A stretch of DNA of 64,000 bases from Sporolactobacillus sp. STSJ-5 (GTDB lineage: Bacteria; Bacillota; Bacilli; Bacillales; Sporolactobacillaceae), in NCBI RefSeq assembly GCF_024385605.1, contig NZ_JANFOJ010000001.1, positions 124,001 through 188,000 of the forward strand, written 5' to 3'. Made by a program: the position numbers and the translations under genes. Positions 46,442 to 57,063 of the stretch are shown one piece after another (the first letter of the stretch is position 1; every line of letters begins with the position of its first letter). A model generated the notes under the pieces. That model was given only the letters and a program-made list of their open reading frames with translations, had not been told where the DNA came from and did no database searches.

Positions 46442-46632
46442 TCGCACTTCCTCCTTTATGCTAGCCTGTGCGATTTTGGAGATTGATCATCTATTATCCT
46501 AATACTATTTTACTACTAATAATAATGTTAATTGTAGCAAAACAAAAACAAGTTGAAAATGGTTTTTCAAAACCTTCTCAACTTTTTGTAATAATGTACT
46601 ATTTAAGAACCGGTTTCGTAAAATTCAACTCC

Positions 46633-47946
46633 TTAGCGCAACCGTTCGCCTGTGAGTAATTCGTCGCGGACAACCGCAATAAAATAAAGTGAGCCGCAAA
46701 TCAGTAAAAGTTCGTCTTCACCAGTCTCACCAATCATTCGATGAAGTGCCGCTTTCCAATTCGAATTCTGTCTTTTTTTCGCATGCAGTGAAGCGTTATA
46801 CAGCAAATCACTGCTTGCAGCACGAGGAAAATCAAATGTAGTGAACGTAATGTCGTCAGCTGCTTTTTCAATCAACTGAACCATTTTCTTATATTCCTTA
46901 TCCTGAAGTGCAGCATACAGAAGGTGAATGGTTTTACCTCCGTAATACCTTTTCACGGTTCGAACTAGTGCCTCTGTCCCTTGAACGTTATGAGCGCCGT
47001 CAATGACAATCTGCGGATGATTCATCATCCGTTCAAACCTCCCCGGCCATGCCGCCCTTTTCAACCCGATGCGGATCGCCTCCACACTCACAGCAATGCC
47101 GCAATACGTCGATAGATAGCAAACGGTCATTAAAGCCGCGGAAGCATTTTTCAGCTGATGCTCGCCTTTCATATGTATCGTCAGTTGGCAAAATTGCCTC
47201 AAACCTGCATCAAAATTGAAATGTTCTCCTTCGCTGTCATGACCAAGCGGACTGAAAGTAAATGCATCGTTCAGAATAAATAATTTTGATTCTTTTTCCG
47301 CTGCTTTCTCACGAATTACTTCAAGGGCTTCCGGATGTTCCGCTGTTGTCACAATACCGGTATTCTGCTTGATAATGCCCGCTTTTTCAAAGGCAATCTG
47401 TTTAATTGTATTACCAAGAACCTTCATATGATCCATGGCGACATTCGTAATCACAGATACAAGCGGGTGAATGACATTTGTCGAATCCAAGCGTCCGCCT
47501 AGACCGACCTCATAAATGACGAGATCACATGGATTGAGCAAGCCGAAATAAACGAAACTAATCATTGTCACCGCTTCAAATTCAGTTGGGCTGCCAAAAT
47601 CAGTCTCATGGTCTACGGCAATCGTCAAGGGGTACACCATGTTTGCCGCTTTAATTAGGTCTTCGTCGCTGATCGACTGACCGTTCACCATCATCCGCTC
47701 ATTAAAAGAAGTGATGTAAGGGGATGTGTAGGTCCCGACTTTCATACCGGCAGCCTCGTAAATGTGCCAAAGGAAACAAACAGTTGAGCCCTTTCCGTTC
47801 GTACCGCCTACGTGAACTGCTTGGATTCGGCGTTCCGGATTTCCCAGCTTGTCCAGCATCCATTCCATCCTCTCAATGCCCGGCTTGATTCCAAAAGGAA
47901 TAAGACTTCGAATCCATTGCAAGGCTTCGTTACATGTTTCAAACAT
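46633..47946 (-). CDS. folC: Folylpolyglutamate / dihydrofolate synthase
   Basis: This enzyme adds glutamates to folates. It has 437 residues. FGIKPGIERMEWMLDKLGNP, the P loop VHVGGTNGKGSTV, TSPYITSFNERMMVNG, and EVGLGGRLDSTNVI are characteristic. It follows valS, as in B. subtilis. 46448-46632 after it holds nothing I recognise. Confidence 0.95.
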   Translation of the reverse strand: MFETCNEALQWIRSLIPFGIKPGIERMEWMLDKLGNPERRIQAVHVGGTNGKGSTVCFLWHIYEAAGMKVGTYTSPYITSFNERMMVNGQSISDEDLIKAANMVYPLTIAVDHETDFGSPTEFEAVTMISFVYFGLLNPCDLVIYEVGLGGRLDSTNVIHPLVSVITNVAMDHMKVLGNTIKQIAFEKAGIIKQNTGIVTTAEHPEALEVIREKAAEKESKLFILNDAFTFSPLGHDSEGEHFNFDAGLRQFCQLTIHMKGEHQLKNASAALMTVCYLSTYCGIAVSVEAIRIGLKRAAWPGRFERMMNHPQIVIDGAHNVQGTEALVRTVKRYYGGKTIHLLYAALQDKEYKKMVQLIEKAADDITFTTFDFPRAASSDLLYNASLHAKKRQNSNWKAALHRMIGETGEDELLLICGSLYFIAVVRDELLTGERLR

Positions 47947-47984
47947 TTTCCAACCCTCCGAATAGCAATTCTGAACCTTAAAAA

Positions 47985-48027
47985 TAATTAAGAAAACGGC
48001 GGCGGATCAGTCGAATCCCGCCACCGT
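47985..48027 (-). terminator. Terminator of valS
   Basis: ACGGTGGCGGGAT pairs with ATCCGCCGCCGT (47996-48027, minus strand), followed by TTTTCTTAATTATTTTT. Confidence 0.8.
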
Positions 48028-48063
48028 CGCATCTCAGTGATAGTAATCTCTATTTTATCCTAA

Positions 48064-50700
48064 TCAGGCGTTCAATTCAGCAATTCTTGCTTGTAATTTA
48101 TCACGTTTCTGCATATAATCTGCTTGCTTTTCGCGTTCTTTGGCAACAACTTGTTCCGGTGCCTTGTCAACGAATCGTGAATTGCCCAATTTTTTCTCAA
48201 CACGCTCAACTTCGGCGTTCATCTTGTCCAGTTCTTTATTCAAACGGCTAATCTCATCTTCAATATTAATCAGACCGGACAGCGGCAGATAAATATCAGC
48301 GCCGGAAATAACGGCGGAAACCGATTTATCCGGAGCTTGAACATCCGTTCCAATCTGCAGAGTCGCAGGGTTACAGAATCGTTCAATATAGTTCTTATTT
48401 GCTTCATAAATTTTCGTTTCTCGCTCTGAAGCCGTTTTGATCAGCATATCGACTGGTTTCTTTGGTGCGACGTTCATTTCCGCACGAATGTTGCGAACAG
48501 AACGAATGACCGTTTGCAGAGCACTCATTTCTCTGTCAGCTTCAGCATCATTCCATTCCGATTTCACCGTTGGCCAGTCACTGTGCATAATCGTTTCGCC
48601 TTCATGGGGAATATGCTGCCAAATTTCTTCAGTAACAAATGGCATGATTGGATGAAGCATTTTAAGAATCTTATCCAACACATAAGTCAAGATCGACTTT
48701 GTAGTTTGCTTTGCAGCTTCGTCCTCGCCATAGAGTGGCAGCTTCGCCATTTCAATGTACCAATCGCAGAAATCATCCCAAATGAACTGGTAGAGGTAGT
48801 GTCCAGCTTCACCAAAATCGTAGCTTTCATAAAGCGCTGTGACTTTTTCAATGGTTTCATTCAAACGAGTCAAAATCCAGCGGTCGGCAACAGACTGTTT
48901 TCCGGACAAATCGATATCGTTTAGAGAGAATCCTTCAAGGTTCATAATGACGAACCGCGAAGCGTTCCAAATTTTATTTGCAAAGTTCCAATTCGCTTCG
49001 ACCTTCGACCATTGGAAAGTCAGATCCTGGCCCGGGGTCGTGCCTGTCGCCAAAGTATAGCGAAGTGCATCAGCACCGTATTTTGCAATGACATCCATCG
49101 GATCGATGCCGTTGCCGAGCGATTTGCTCATCTTCCGTCCTTGTTCATCACGTACAAGGCCATGTATGAGAACATCTCTAAAAGGACTCTTACCGGTAAA
49201 TTCTGTTGACTGGAACATCATACGTGCGACCCAGAAAAAGATTATATCATACCCGGTCACAAGTGCGTTTGTTGGAAAATAGCGTTTAAAATCCGCTGCC
49301 TTTTCATCCGGCCAGCCCATTGTTGAAAATGGCCAGAGTGCCGAGCTGAACCAAGTATCCAGCACATCTTCATCCTGTTTCCAGTTTTCAATATCCTTTG
49401 GCGCTTCCAAGCCGACATAAACTTCTCCCGTTTGTTTGTTATACCACGCCGGAATGCGGTGGCCCCACCACAGCTGTCTGGAGATACACCAGTCACGAAT
49501 GTTTTCCATCCAGTGCCTATAGGTACCTTCGAAACGTTCAGGAACAAAATTCACTTGATCATCAGTCTCTTGCATCTTCAGCGACGCCTCAGCGAGCGGC
49601 TTCATTTTGACAAACCATTGTGTTGACAAAATCGGCTCGACAACAACACCGGTCCGCTCGGAATGTCCGACAGCATGTGTATGCTCTTCAACATAGGCAA
49701 GGTCACCGGATGCCTCAAGATCCTTCACAATCTGCTTACGGCATTCGTCACGATCGAGGCCCTGATATTTACCAGCAAATTCATTCATTTTTCCGGTTTC
49801 ATCGATAACCAGAATTCGTGGCAGATCATGTCTTTTGCCGACTTCGAAGTCATTCGGGTCATGTGCCGGTGTAATTTTTACAGCACCGGTTCCAAATGAT
49901 TGATCCACATAGCTGTCGGCAACAATCGGAATTTCGCGTCCCACAAGCGGCAGAATCGCCTTTTTGCCGACGATGTCTTTATAGCGTTCATCGTCAGGGT
50001 GTACGGCAATGGCCGTATCGCCCAGCATCGTTTCCGGACGAGTCGTCGCAATTTGGATTGACCCTGAACCATCGGCAAGCGGGTAATTTACGTGCCACAG
50101 GAAGCCCGGTACTTCTTTATAAATTACCTCAATATCAGACAATGCGGTGCGCGCAGCCGGATCCCAGTTGATAATATACGCGCCGCGGTAAATCAGTCCT
50201 TTTTCATAAAGCTGAACAAAGACTTTGCGTACCGCTTTGGACAATCCCTCATCAAGGGTAAAGCGTTCTCTTGAATAATCGAGGGACAAACCAAGCTTTG
50301 CCCACTGCTTCCTGATAAACGTCGAATACTCTTTTTTCCATTCCCAAGCGACTTCAAGAAACTTCTCACGTCCTAAATCATAACGCGATTTTCCTTCCTC
50401 GCGCAGCTTTGCATCGACCTTAGCCTGAGTTGCAATACCGGCATGATCCATACCCGGTAGATAAAGTGCGTCATAACCCTGCATTCTTTTAAAACGGATC
50501 AGCAAATCCTGCATCGTCGTATCCCAAGCGTGGCCAAGGTGCAGCTTGCCCGTTACATTCGGAGGCGGAATAACAATCGAATACGGCTTCTTTTCCGGAT
50601 CTCCTTCCGCTTTAAAATAATCTTTTTCCAGCCAAGTCTTATACCACTTTTCCTCAGTCAGGCTCGGATCATATTTCGTTGCCAATTCTTTATCCATCAT
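48064..50700 (-). CDS. valS: Valyl-tRNA synthetase
   Basis: This class Ia synthetase has 878 residues. HIGH motif as [16 protein letters not shown], editing domain ([19 protein letters not shown]), KMSKS motif [13 protein letters not shown], anticodon domain, and a C-terminal coiled coil ([20 protein letters not shown]) that binds tRNA. GGGAG lies six bases before the first of two ATG codons. Controlled by the T-box upstream. Confidence 0.97.
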   Translation of the reverse strand: MMDKELATKYDPSLTEEKWYKTWLEKDYFKAEGDPEKKPYSIVIPPPNVTGKLHLGHAWDTTMQDLLIRFKRMQGYDALYLPGMDHAGIATQAKVDAKLREEGKSRYDLGREKFLEVAWEWKKEYSTFIRKQWAKLGLSLDYSRERFTLDEGLSKAVRKVFVQLYEKGLIYRGAYIINWDPAARTALSDIEVIYKEVPGFLWHVNYPLADGSGSIQIATTRPETMLGDTAIAVHPDDERYKDIVGKKAILPLVGREIPIVADSYVDQSFGTGAVKITPAHDPNDFEVGKRHDLPRILVIDETGKMNEFAGKYQGLDRDECRKQIVKDLEASGDLAYVEEHTHAVGHSERTGVVVEPILSTQWFVKMKPLAEASLKMQETDDQVNFVPERFEGTYRHWMENIRDWCISRQLWWGHRIPAWYNKQTGEVYVGLEAPKDIENWKQDEDVLDTWFSSALWPFSTMGWPDEKAADFKRYFPTNALVTGYDIIFFWVARMMFQSTEFTGKSPFRDVLIHGLVRDEQGRKMSKSLGNGIDPMDVIAKYGADALRYTLATGTTPGQDLTFQWSKVEANWNFANKIWNASRFVIMNLEGFSLNDIDLSGKQSVADRWILTRLNETIEKVTALYESYDFGEAGHYLYQFIWDDFCDWYIEMAKLPLYGEDEAAKQTTKSILTYVLDKILKMLHPIMPFVTEEIWQHIPHEGETIMHSDWPTVKSEWNDAEADREMSALQTVIRSVRNIRAEMNVAPKKPVDMLIKTASERETKIYEANKNYIERFCNPATLQIGTDVQAPDKSVSAVISGADIYLPLSGLINIEDEISRLNKELDKMNAEVERVEKKLGNSRFVDKAPEQVVAKEREKQADYMQKRDKLQARIAELNA

Positions 50701-50758
50701 TTACCGCTCCCTTGAATCTCTATTTTCATGCTCACTTCAATGAGCCGGATGAACGCAA

Positions 50759-51060
50759 AAAAGAGTTTTCTTCGTCACAAGGACGAAGAAAACTCCGTGG
50801 TACCACCTATATTCACGCGTACATGTCGCGTCTCATTCATTCGATAACGGATTCCCGGAATTTCCTAATTGACCCATTAGAGTCGTTCAGAAAGACTGCT
50901 CAAGGGCTACTTCCACATCTTTGGCTAAAGAAGCTTTTCAGCGCAACAGCTTCTCTCTCTTATAGAGGAAGTTCAAAAACTCTGCATTCCTCTTCTAGCT
51001 TAACAATGTGTACTACTCCCTGTCCCAGCATTTTCACTCTGACACAGAACTTGATGTGTT
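50759..51060 (-). promoter_or_regulatory. T-box riboswitch leader of valS
   Basis: The minus strand has the T-box AGGTGGTACCACGG (about 50797-50810) and a terminator with 14-bp arms GAGTTTTCTTCGTC / GACGAAGAAAACTC followed by TTTTTTGCG. Stem I shows the loop E arrangement: AGTAGTA on the 5' side and GAAGTAG on the 3' side, closed by CACA/TGTG above and GGG/CCC below. The specifier is therefore GTA (Val, 50908-50910). A promoter TTGACG then TATAAT with 18-base spacing lies just upstream (about 51066-51095). Confidence 0.92.
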
Positions 51061-51196
51061 TTGTATTTATTATATATAGTTACTGTTCTGCTCGTCAATG
51101 CTCATTGGAAAAAAATTCGATCACATAGGCAAAACAGTTTTCATAAACTATAGCATAGCCAGTCTGGATTCTTTATAAACGAAAGGAGCTATGCAT

Positions 51197-51379
51197 ATGT
51201 TCAAAAATAATCGATTTCAACCCTTTTTAAAAAAATGTCGTGAAGGACTCAGTGTTGTTGTGCTTCCACTTGCCCTTTTCCAACTCATTCGTACCATTTT
51301 TCTGCCGACATCCATGGATGTGATGCTTACCGCTCTTCTTTTTTTTCTTTACGTCGGTTATTTAAAAAAGTGGCTTTGA
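51197..51379 (+). CDS. Small membrane protein, unknown
   Basis: The protein has 60 residues. ATG 51197 has GAAAGGAG eight bases upstream, a strong ribosome site. The sequence has a basic N-terminus (FKNNRFQPFLKKCREG) and two hydrophobic stretches (VVVLPLALFQLIRTIFL; VMLTALLFFLYVGYL), ending KKWL. It lies alone on the plus strand between the valS leader and ysxE and ends five bases before the ysxE stop. I do not recognise the family. Confidence 0.6.
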   Translation: MFKNNRFQPFLKKCREGLSVVVLPLALFQLIRTIFLPTSMDVMLTALLFFLYVGYLKKWL

Positions 51380-51383
51380 CACA

Positions 51384-52436
51384 TCATTGATGTTCTTTTT
51401 CATCCTTTTCATTCGCAGCCTTTTCTTTCGCTTTTCGCTCTTCTTCTCTTTTTTGTTCCTCATCCATTCTCTCTTTTATCGATGTGAACATGTTCATGTG
51501 CGTTCGGCAAAGATCGATCCAGCGCTTAACAAACCATTGCTCATCGATTTGTCCTGAATAGAGATATCTGCTGAGTAATTCAGCATGCGCGCTCGGAAAT
51601 AAAAGAAAATGAGTAAGAAAATTTTTCTCTTCATCGTTCAACGGACAAGCAGCACGATACGATTCATAAAATCCTTGCCAATCCGTTTGTTCCGATCCAA
51701 GCATGGCATTTGCCTGTTCAAAAAGCATGGCGGTTTCCACAACAAAAAAGCCGTCTTCGCTATTTTCGAAATTCGTCAGACAGCTTCTTTCATTTTCAAT
51801 CAGCAAATGAAGCGGACTCAGGCGCCCATGGCAGAGTGCACGCCGCATCGTCTTGTTTTTGCCTTCCTCATCTTTCTCATGCGAAAAGAAATCGCGCGCA
51901 CGCTGCATATTCTCGAGATAAATAAACGCAGACTTGAGCACAGCTTGCTCAAACGGGGACGGATAGACATGATGCTCCGCTTTGTAAAGAAATTGCTCCC
52001 AGATCATTTGCCGCTGGTTCAGCACACGCACCATACCCTGATAGAGACTGGTACTGTCCGCTTTTTTTTCAAGTGTTTTTCGATGTAGCTGACCCGCCTT
52101 GATAAAAAGGTGGCGGTATCGTTCCTGAAGATTCGAAGGATCAACGGTTTCAGTGAACCAGGGCAGCAAATAATAACTCGTTTCCGTTCCGCGAATCACC
52201 AAGTCGCCATATTTAGACGGAAGCGGACAAACCGCATCGATAACCATGCGGCGTGTCAACGTATAAACAGTTTGAAGACTGCGGATTTGCTGATCGTTCA
52301 ATACTTTCTGCTTTAACGCAAATGAACCGACCGGAGTGTCGACACGGATCAAACTGCCTCGAACGGCAAGATTGTAAGGCACGAGATCATAATGAAAAAG
52401 TATTCGATTAATCCGATTGTTGTCCGTCTGCTCCAC
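51384..52436 (-). CDS. ysxE: YsxE-like CotS-family spore coat protein
   Basis: The protein has about 350 residues with an aminoglycoside-kinase-like fold: N-lobe (LVPYNLAVRGSLIRVDTPVG, FALKQ), a CHGRLSPLHLLIE loop in place of the HGDLxxxN catalytic motif, and TNFENSEDGFFVVE for the metal loop. The catalytic Asp and Asn are therefore altered and activity is doubtful. The tail is a charged helix rich in Glu and Lys. YsxE requires SpoVID for outer-coat location in B. subtilis. The start is uncertain; GTG 52436 aligns best with the family, and frames up to 52472 are open. It overlaps the gene before it. Confidence 0.82.
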   Translation of the reverse strand: MEQTDNNRINRILFHYDLVPYNLAVRGSLIRVDTPVGSFALKQKVLNDQQIRSLQTVYTLTRRMVIDAVCPLPSKYGDLVIRGTETSYYLLPWFTETVDPSNLQERYRHLFIKAGQLHRKTLEKKADSTSLYQGMVRVLNQRQMIWEQFLYKAEHHVYPSPFEQAVLKSAFIYLENMQRARDFFSHEKDEEGKNKTMRRALCHGRLSPLHLLIENERSCLTNFENSEDGFFVVETAMLFEQANAMLGSEQTDWQGFYESYRAACPLNDEEKNFLTHFLLFPSAHAELLSRYLYSGQIDEQWFVKRWIDLCRTHMNMFTSIKERMDEEQKREEERKAKEKAANEKDEKEHQ

Positions 52437-53379
52437 GTGCCGCACCCCCACCCGCATCTCCGGATTGCGCAAAAACGGATTTGAATAAATGGATCAGCTT
52501 AATTTTCTGATCCCATATTTGCTTAAACTCCTCGATTGAAAATGGATCGCTTTGCATTTGTTCCCTATTGATTCCAGATTCAAGCAGTCGCATCCATTCA
52601 CCGGGTTCAAGCCACTCTGCCTGCAACAAATCGGCGGTTTCACGATCAAAAAGCTTTTGATCCTTCAATGCCTGAAAGAGGTTGTTCATGGATTGCTTCC
52701 TATGATCCATGCTCTCTGCCAAAAAGAAGCGTGCTAATAATCTGCACCCGTCAACGGGCCGTGACTGACCGAGTTCAAGGAATAAGGTATCAAAAATGGC
52801 TGTACATGACTGAAGGGAAAAGTCCTCCGGCAGAATGAATGCCGAACGTCGATTTTGATATGGCTCTCTCAATCGATCTGCTTCCTCAGCACGTGCACAG
52901 GCCGATGAAAAGCAGGAAGATACCATTTTCCAAGTATCGTGATCTTGAAATCCGATCTGTTTCGCCTGCTCATACAAGCTGCGCACACGGACTGAAGCAG
53001 AGTTCGGCACTTCTTCAGCTGGAACATCACGACTATATTGGACAAGTCGAGTCAATGCAGTTGCCAAGAGTGCTTCATTTCCATCCAATTGGACTGGTTC
53101 TAAAGGTGCGTCATGACATGTTACTGAAAGGCTGCCCATGCGGACCGATGGCAGTCCTGAACGAGTCACATACATACGGTCAATGAAAAAGTCGTCATTG
53201 ATCAAGCGCTCACGCCACTTCAGATGCAGCTTCAACAAGGCTTCATTCTGCCAAATTCTTATCTTCTTTCTGCCTCTTTCTGTTTCTACAAGAAGCGGCC
53301 GCTCTTGCACGACTCTTAATTGTCCAAAATAATAATTAGCTTGTAAGGCAGACAAAAGGACACCTTGCTCATTTGTCAT
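52408..53379 (-). CDS. Degenerate CotS-like protein between spoVID and ysxE
   Basis: The protein has 323 residues. ATG 53379 has AAGGCGG six bases upstream and overlaps the spoVID end by 11 bases. The first 90 residues resemble the N-lobe of CotS-type proteins (YYFGQLRVVQERPLLVETER, RMYVTRSGLPSVRMGSL), with a strand, charged helix and RSGLP motif. No kinase catalytic loop is visible in the rest, which is helical (DHRKQSMNNLFQALKDQKLF). It lies inside the spoVID-ysxE operon, so a role in the coat is likely. I do not know a B. subtilis equivalent. Function unknown. Confidence 0.7.
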   Translation of the reverse strand: MTNEQGVLLSALQANYYFGQLRVVQERPLLVETERGRKKIRIWQNEALLKLHLKWRERLINDDFFIDRMYVTRSGLPSVRMGSLSVTCHDAPLEPVQLDGNEALLATALTRLVQYSRDVPAEEVPNSASVRVRSLYEQAKQIGFQDHDTWKMVSSCFSSACARAEEADRLREPYQNRRSAFILPEDFSLQSCTAIFDTLFLELGQSRPVDGCRLLARFFLAESMDHRKQSMNNLFQALKDQKLFDRETADLLQAEWLEPGEWMRLLESGINREQMQSDPFSIEEFKQIWDQKIKLIHLFKSVFAQSGDAGGGAARGADGQQSD

Positions 53380-54643
53380 CCTGTGCCGCCTTAGCAGTCT
53401 TTGGAATATAAAGAAGTTCGCCCGCTTCAATGTCTCCTGAAGTCAAATCATTTTTCCGCAGCAGACTAGTCACCGGAACATGGTACCGTTCCGAAATTTT
53501 TTCTAACGAATCACCGGACTGGACAATACAGATTTTCACCCGAGTCTTTTGCTCTGCTTCATCACCAGCCAGCATTTTGGTCAAAAAGAGACTGGTCGCG
53601 TCAGCCTTCTTCTCTTTACCTGTGCTCTCATCCTGCGCACTTTCTGTCTCAGAAATCTTTTCTTCATTTTGAGCTGCAGGAGTCGGGGCTGGTGAAGCTG
53701 GTTGCGCACTTGGAGCGGCTGCTTCTGACCGGCCTGAGGACTGTCCTTTAAAAGCAACAAGCGGTGCACCGCTTTCTTGAGGTTCGTCTTCCGGTTTTCT
53801 AAAGGCCTCATATTGAAAATCCGCATCTGCTTCATCATTCAATTGATCTGTCGGCATTTCCTCAAATTCACCGGTCAGATCATCACCCAGTGTTCTTTTA
53901 CTCTTAGTTGCCGGATTCAAAGGTTTTTTCGCAGCATCTTTCTGAGCAGGCTTTTCCTCGGCTTTAGATGATGGTGTTTTGTCAGCTGCAGATTTTTTCG
54001 TCTCAGGCTTTGTTTCTGCTGCTTTCTTTTCTGCTTTAGCAGGTTTTTCTTCTTTTTTTGCAGGAGCCTTTGCTTCGGGCTTTTTCGTCGGTGCTTTCGC
54101 TTCAGGCTTTTTCGTTGGCACCGTTTCCTTCGGCGCTTCAGGCTGAGGGGCAACAGGCTGCTCGATCGGTGCTTGTGCCTTTGGTTTCTCAGTACGATCG
54201 CCCGGGTTCGTGTTCGTTAAACCGGTGATTGCGATATCCGCTTGGAGCTGAATATGCCGATGCTCGGACAGTTCGTAATCAAACGAATCAATGACGACAA
54301 ACAAATCCTCCAGGTTCGGCACGCGATCTGCCGGGATGGTAATGTCTATTGGAAAATGGTGTTCCAGCGTATCGGTGCCATTACCCGTATCCATAATTTC
54401 GTCAATGGTTCGAAAAGGTGCTGAATTATGATCTGCATCACCGGTCGTATTCGAGACCTCAGCCGGTTTGTATTCCCCCGTAAGACGGAGAAAACCTTTA
54501 ATGGTAACATCATTCCAATTTTCTTCCACTGTGATGTCCGGCTCTAGAGCCATGGATAATATTTCTTCAGCAGGTGCGTCATTTCTTAGCCACACCGATT
54601 CATTTATTGAAAATTGCAAGCGATCATTCGAAGATTGAGACAT
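53369..54643 (-). CDS. spoVID: Stage VI sporulation protein D
   Basis: This coat morphogenetic protein is needed for the coat to encase the forespore. It has 424 residues. N-terminal domain (NDRLQFSINESVWLRNDAPA, IKGFLRLTGEY, HHFPIDITIPADRV), a long Lys/Ala/Glu/Pro-rich middle with KKPEAKAP repeats (about 175-260), and a C-terminal LysM (KICIVQSGDSLEKISERYHV, then GELLYIPKTAK). ATG 54643 gives the conserved start MSQSSNDRLQFS. SpoVID binds SafA, also encoded here. Confidence 0.93.
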   Translation of the reverse strand: MSQSSNDRLQFSINESVWLRNDAPAEEILSMALEPDITVEENWNDVTIKGFLRLTGEYKPAEVSNTTGDADHNSAPFRTIDEIMDTGNGTDTLEHHFPIDITIPADRVPNLEDLFVVIDSFDYELSEHRHIQLQADIAITGLTNTNPGDRTEKPKAQAPIEQPVAPQPEAPKETVPTKKPEAKAPTKKPEAKAPAKKEEKPAKAEKKAAETKPETKKSAADKTPSSKAEEKPAQKDAAKKPLNPATKSKRTLGDDLTGEFEEMPTDQLNDEADADFQYEAFRKPEDEPQESGAPLVAFKGQSSGRSEAAAPSAQPASPAPTPAAQNEEKISETESAQDESTGKEKKADATSLFLTKMLAGDEAEQKTRVKICIVQSGDSLEKISERYHVPVTSLLRKNDLTSGDIEAGELLYIPKTAKAAQDDK

Positions 54644-54674
54644 CCCTTCCACCCTCTCATCCGTTCTTAATACT

Positions 54675-54702
54675 GTTCTATGCGTGAAGTATGGAAATAT
54701 GC
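54675..54702 (-). promoter_or_regulatory. Candidate sigma-E promoter of spoVID
   Basis: GCATATT (54696-54702) on the minus strand fits the sigma-E -35 consensus, and CATAGAAC (54675-54682) partly fits the -10. The spacer is 13 bases, slightly short. spoVID is sigma-E controlled in B. subtilis. Confidence 0.3.
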
Positions 54703-54796
54703 CCAATCATTTCTGATCATATATAGGACCGATGGGGTTTGTTCAAACAAATGACGGCAGTCGCCTATCGTCTTAAGACATACAAAACCATGAATT

Positions 54797-54833
54797 TAAA
54801 AAAAGAAAGCCGGGCAAAAGTGCCTAAGCTTCC
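54797..54833 (-). terminator. Terminator of the DUF421 gene
   Basis: AAGC..GGCA and TGCC..GCTT form an interrupted stem on the minus strand (54806-54833), followed by TCTTTTTTTAA. It lies 140 bases after the stop. Confidence 0.55.
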
Positions 54834-54973
54834 TTGAGGACCATTTTTCGCTTTTATTGTGCTCGTTGAAATGTAACAGGCAAGATTGCATAAAGTAAAG
54901 CCAATTCTCATCAACTCAGTAATTTACGGAATAAAAATCATGATCCCCTTTTCAAGCCACAAAAAAAGGCTTC

Positions 54974-55648
54974 TCACATTTTTTCAATGTATACCCCTTC
55001 ATCCTTTTTCCATTCACAATAAAAGATTTCTTTGTAGCTGTGAATGTGGTGTGATCGAAGGTTCTTCAATAACCAATCCTCATTAAGGCCCGCTGCCTTC
55101 AAATTACCCCAGTCTACTTCGCCGTCATCAATAATGGTCACAGGCAAATAAACCGGTTTTCTCGGCTTTTGCAAATCCTCCATTGTCGGCGTGGCATATT
55201 GCGACTTTTTCAATACACTCACCGTTCCGTCGGTCTCCAGAACCGCATATTCCACTTCACGAATGGAGAAGACATCTTTCCTTCTTAAAAGATTCTGAAG
55301 CATGTCAATATCCAGTTTTTCTTTCTTCATCATCTCTCGATCCAAATGGCCATTTCGAATGATTATCGATGGCTGTCCTTCAAGAAATCCGCGTGAGCCG
55401 CGAAACTTTTGCGTGCACCATTCAACGACATAGATCAGCAGCCCCCACAAAGCAACCGCAAATAAAATGGAGCCTATTCCGATCTGCTTGTCATACAGAG
55501 CATTTCCGACTAATTCGCCAAGAACGATTGCGGAAATAAAATCAAAAGCTGTGATCTGGGCAAGCGTTGCCTTCCCCAATATTTTGGTCATGAAAAAAAG
55601 AGCTGTGAACCCAACGACCAACTCAATCGCAATACGAACAAAATGCAT
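54974..55648 (-). CDS. DUF421/YetF-family membrane protein
   Basis: The protein has 224 residues. Three helices (about 5-25, 32-52, 58-78) with FMTKILGKATLAQITAFDFI and IVLGELVGNALYD, then two soluble sub-domains with QPSIIIRNGHLDREMMKKEK and SIREVEYAVLETDGTVSVLK. This is the long YetF form, a paralogue of the gene at 21706-22248. ATG 55648 has GAGGGTGG seven bases upstream; the frame further up runs into the hemL terminator. In some Bacilli such proteins are found in spores; function is unknown. Confidence 0.88.
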   Translation of the reverse strand: MHFVRIAIELVVGFTALFFMTKILGKATLAQITAFDFISAIVLGELVGNALYDKQIGIGSILFAVALWGLLIYVVEWCTQKFRGSRGFLEGQPSIIIRNGHLDREMMKKEKLDIDMLQNLLRRKDVFSIREVEYAVLETDGTVSVLKKSQYATPTMEDLQKPRKPVYLPVTIIDDGEVDWGNLKAAGLNEDWLLKNLRSHHIHSYKEIFYCEWKKDEGVYIEKM

Positions 55649-55730
55649 GACTCGACCACCCTCAAATCGTACGATCTCAAACTCATGCATAGTGTTTCTC
55701 AGGTTTTTACTTTTTATTAGCTCTAAATAA

Positions 55731-55759
55731 GAAAAAAGCCGGAATACATGCATTCCGGC
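55731..55759 (-). terminator. Terminator of hemL
   Basis: GCCGGAAT / ATTCCGGC (55738-55759) followed on the minus strand by TTTTTTTCTTATTT, directly after the hemL stop. Confidence 0.85.
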
Positions 55760-55770
55760 CACTCATCTGT

Positions 55771-57063
55771 TTAGTTTAATTCTGCAATCTTCTTGAATGC
55801 ATACTCTGCGGCACGAACCGTTTTATCAATGTCTTCCATGGAATGTTTTGTTGACAAGAAAACGCCTTCGAACTGAGACGGAGGCAGTGAAATTCCCTGT
55901 TCGATCATTTCCGCAAAATACGTTTTAAAATGTTCAAGATTCGACGATTTCGAACGTTGATAATTAATGACCTTTTGATCTGTAAAGAAAATCCCCATCA
56001 TTGCGCCTGCCTGATTAACAGTAAGAGGAATGCCGTATTTTGCGGCAGCAGCTTTATAGCCCTCCGCCAGTCGGTCCGCTTTCTTGCGGAATTCCGGATA
56101 GTCTTCCGGTGTCAGCTGACTGAGTGTCATATATCCAGCCGCCATCGCAATCGGATTGCCCGACAGAGTCCCCGCCTGATATACCGGTCCTTCCGGAGCA
56201 ATCTGGCTCATAATATCCATACGGCCGCCATAAGCACCCACAGGCATTCCGCCTCCGATTACTTTCCCAAGCGTCGTCAAATCTGGTGTAATTCCAAAAT
56301 AGCCTTGTGCGCAGTCATAAGCAACTCGAAAACCGGTCATCACCTCATCAAAAATCAGTAAAGATCCGTATTCCTGTGTTATTTCTCTAAGTGCCTGCAA
56401 AAATCCCTCGACCGGCGGAACAACACCCATATTTCCTGCGACCGGTTCGACAATCACACAAGCAATCTCATGGCCATATTGTTTAAAGACCTCAGTGACC
56501 CGTTCAGCATCGTTATAAGGAACGGTTAAGGTGTCTTTGGCTAGCTGTGCCGGAACACCGGGACTGTCGGGAAGTCCAAGTGTTGCAACCCCAGAGCCTG
56601 CCTTTATAAGCAGCGAGTCGGCACTGCCGTGATAGCTGCCTTCAAATTTTAAGATCTTATCACGGCCCGTGTACCCGCGTGCAAGCCGAATTGCGCTCAT
56701 CGTCGCCTCTGTTCCTGAGTTGACAAAACGCACTTTTTCTACTGATGGAACGCGATCAACGACAAGCTCGGCAAGTTTGGTTTCGAGCAGTGTTGGTGAA
56801 CCGAAACTCGTCCCTTTTTCAACAGTTTCTTTGATATAATCAATCACTTTCTCATCAGCATGGCCGAGAATGAGCGGTCCCCAGCTTAATACATAGTCAA
56901 TGTATTCATTCCCATCTATATCATAAATTTTCGATCCTTTCCCGTGGTCCATGAAAATCGGACTCAAATCAACAGACGGAAAGGAACGCACCGGACTGTT
57001 GACTCCGCCGGGCATAAGCGGTTTCGCCTTTTCATAAGCGGCAATCGATTTACTAAAGTTCAT
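55771..57063 (-). CDS. hemL: Glutamate-1-semialdehyde 2,1-aminomutase
   Basis: This PLP enzyme makes 5-aminolevulinate for tetrapyrroles. It has 430 residues. [44 protein letters not shown], and the PLP lysine in [18 protein letters not shown] are clear. ATG 57063 has GGGAGGAG eight bases upstream. In B. subtilis it ends the hemAXCDBL operon; here the other hem genes are not adjacent, and engB lies directly upstream. Confidence 0.95.
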   Translation of the reverse strand: MNFSKSIAAYEKAKPLMPGGVNSPVRSFPSVDLSPIFMDHGKGSKIYDIDGNEYIDYVLSWGPLILGHADEKVIDYIKETVEKGTSFGSPTLLETKLAELVVDRVPSVEKVRFVNSGTEATMSAIRLARGYTGRDKILKFEGSYHGSADSLLIKAGSGVATLGLPDSPGVPAQLAKDTLTVPYNDAERVTEVFKQYGHEIACVIVEPVAGNMGVVPPVEGFLQALREITQEYGSLLIFDEVMTGFRVAYDCAQGYFGITPDLTTLGKVIGGGMPVGAYGGRMDIMSQIAPEGPVYQAGTLSGNPIAMAAGYMTLSQLTPEDYPEFRKKADRLAEGYKAAAAKYGIPLTVNQAGAMMGIFFTDQKVINYQRSKSSNLEHFKTYFAEMIEQGISLPPSQFEGVFLSTKHSMEDIDKTVRAAEYAFKKIAELN

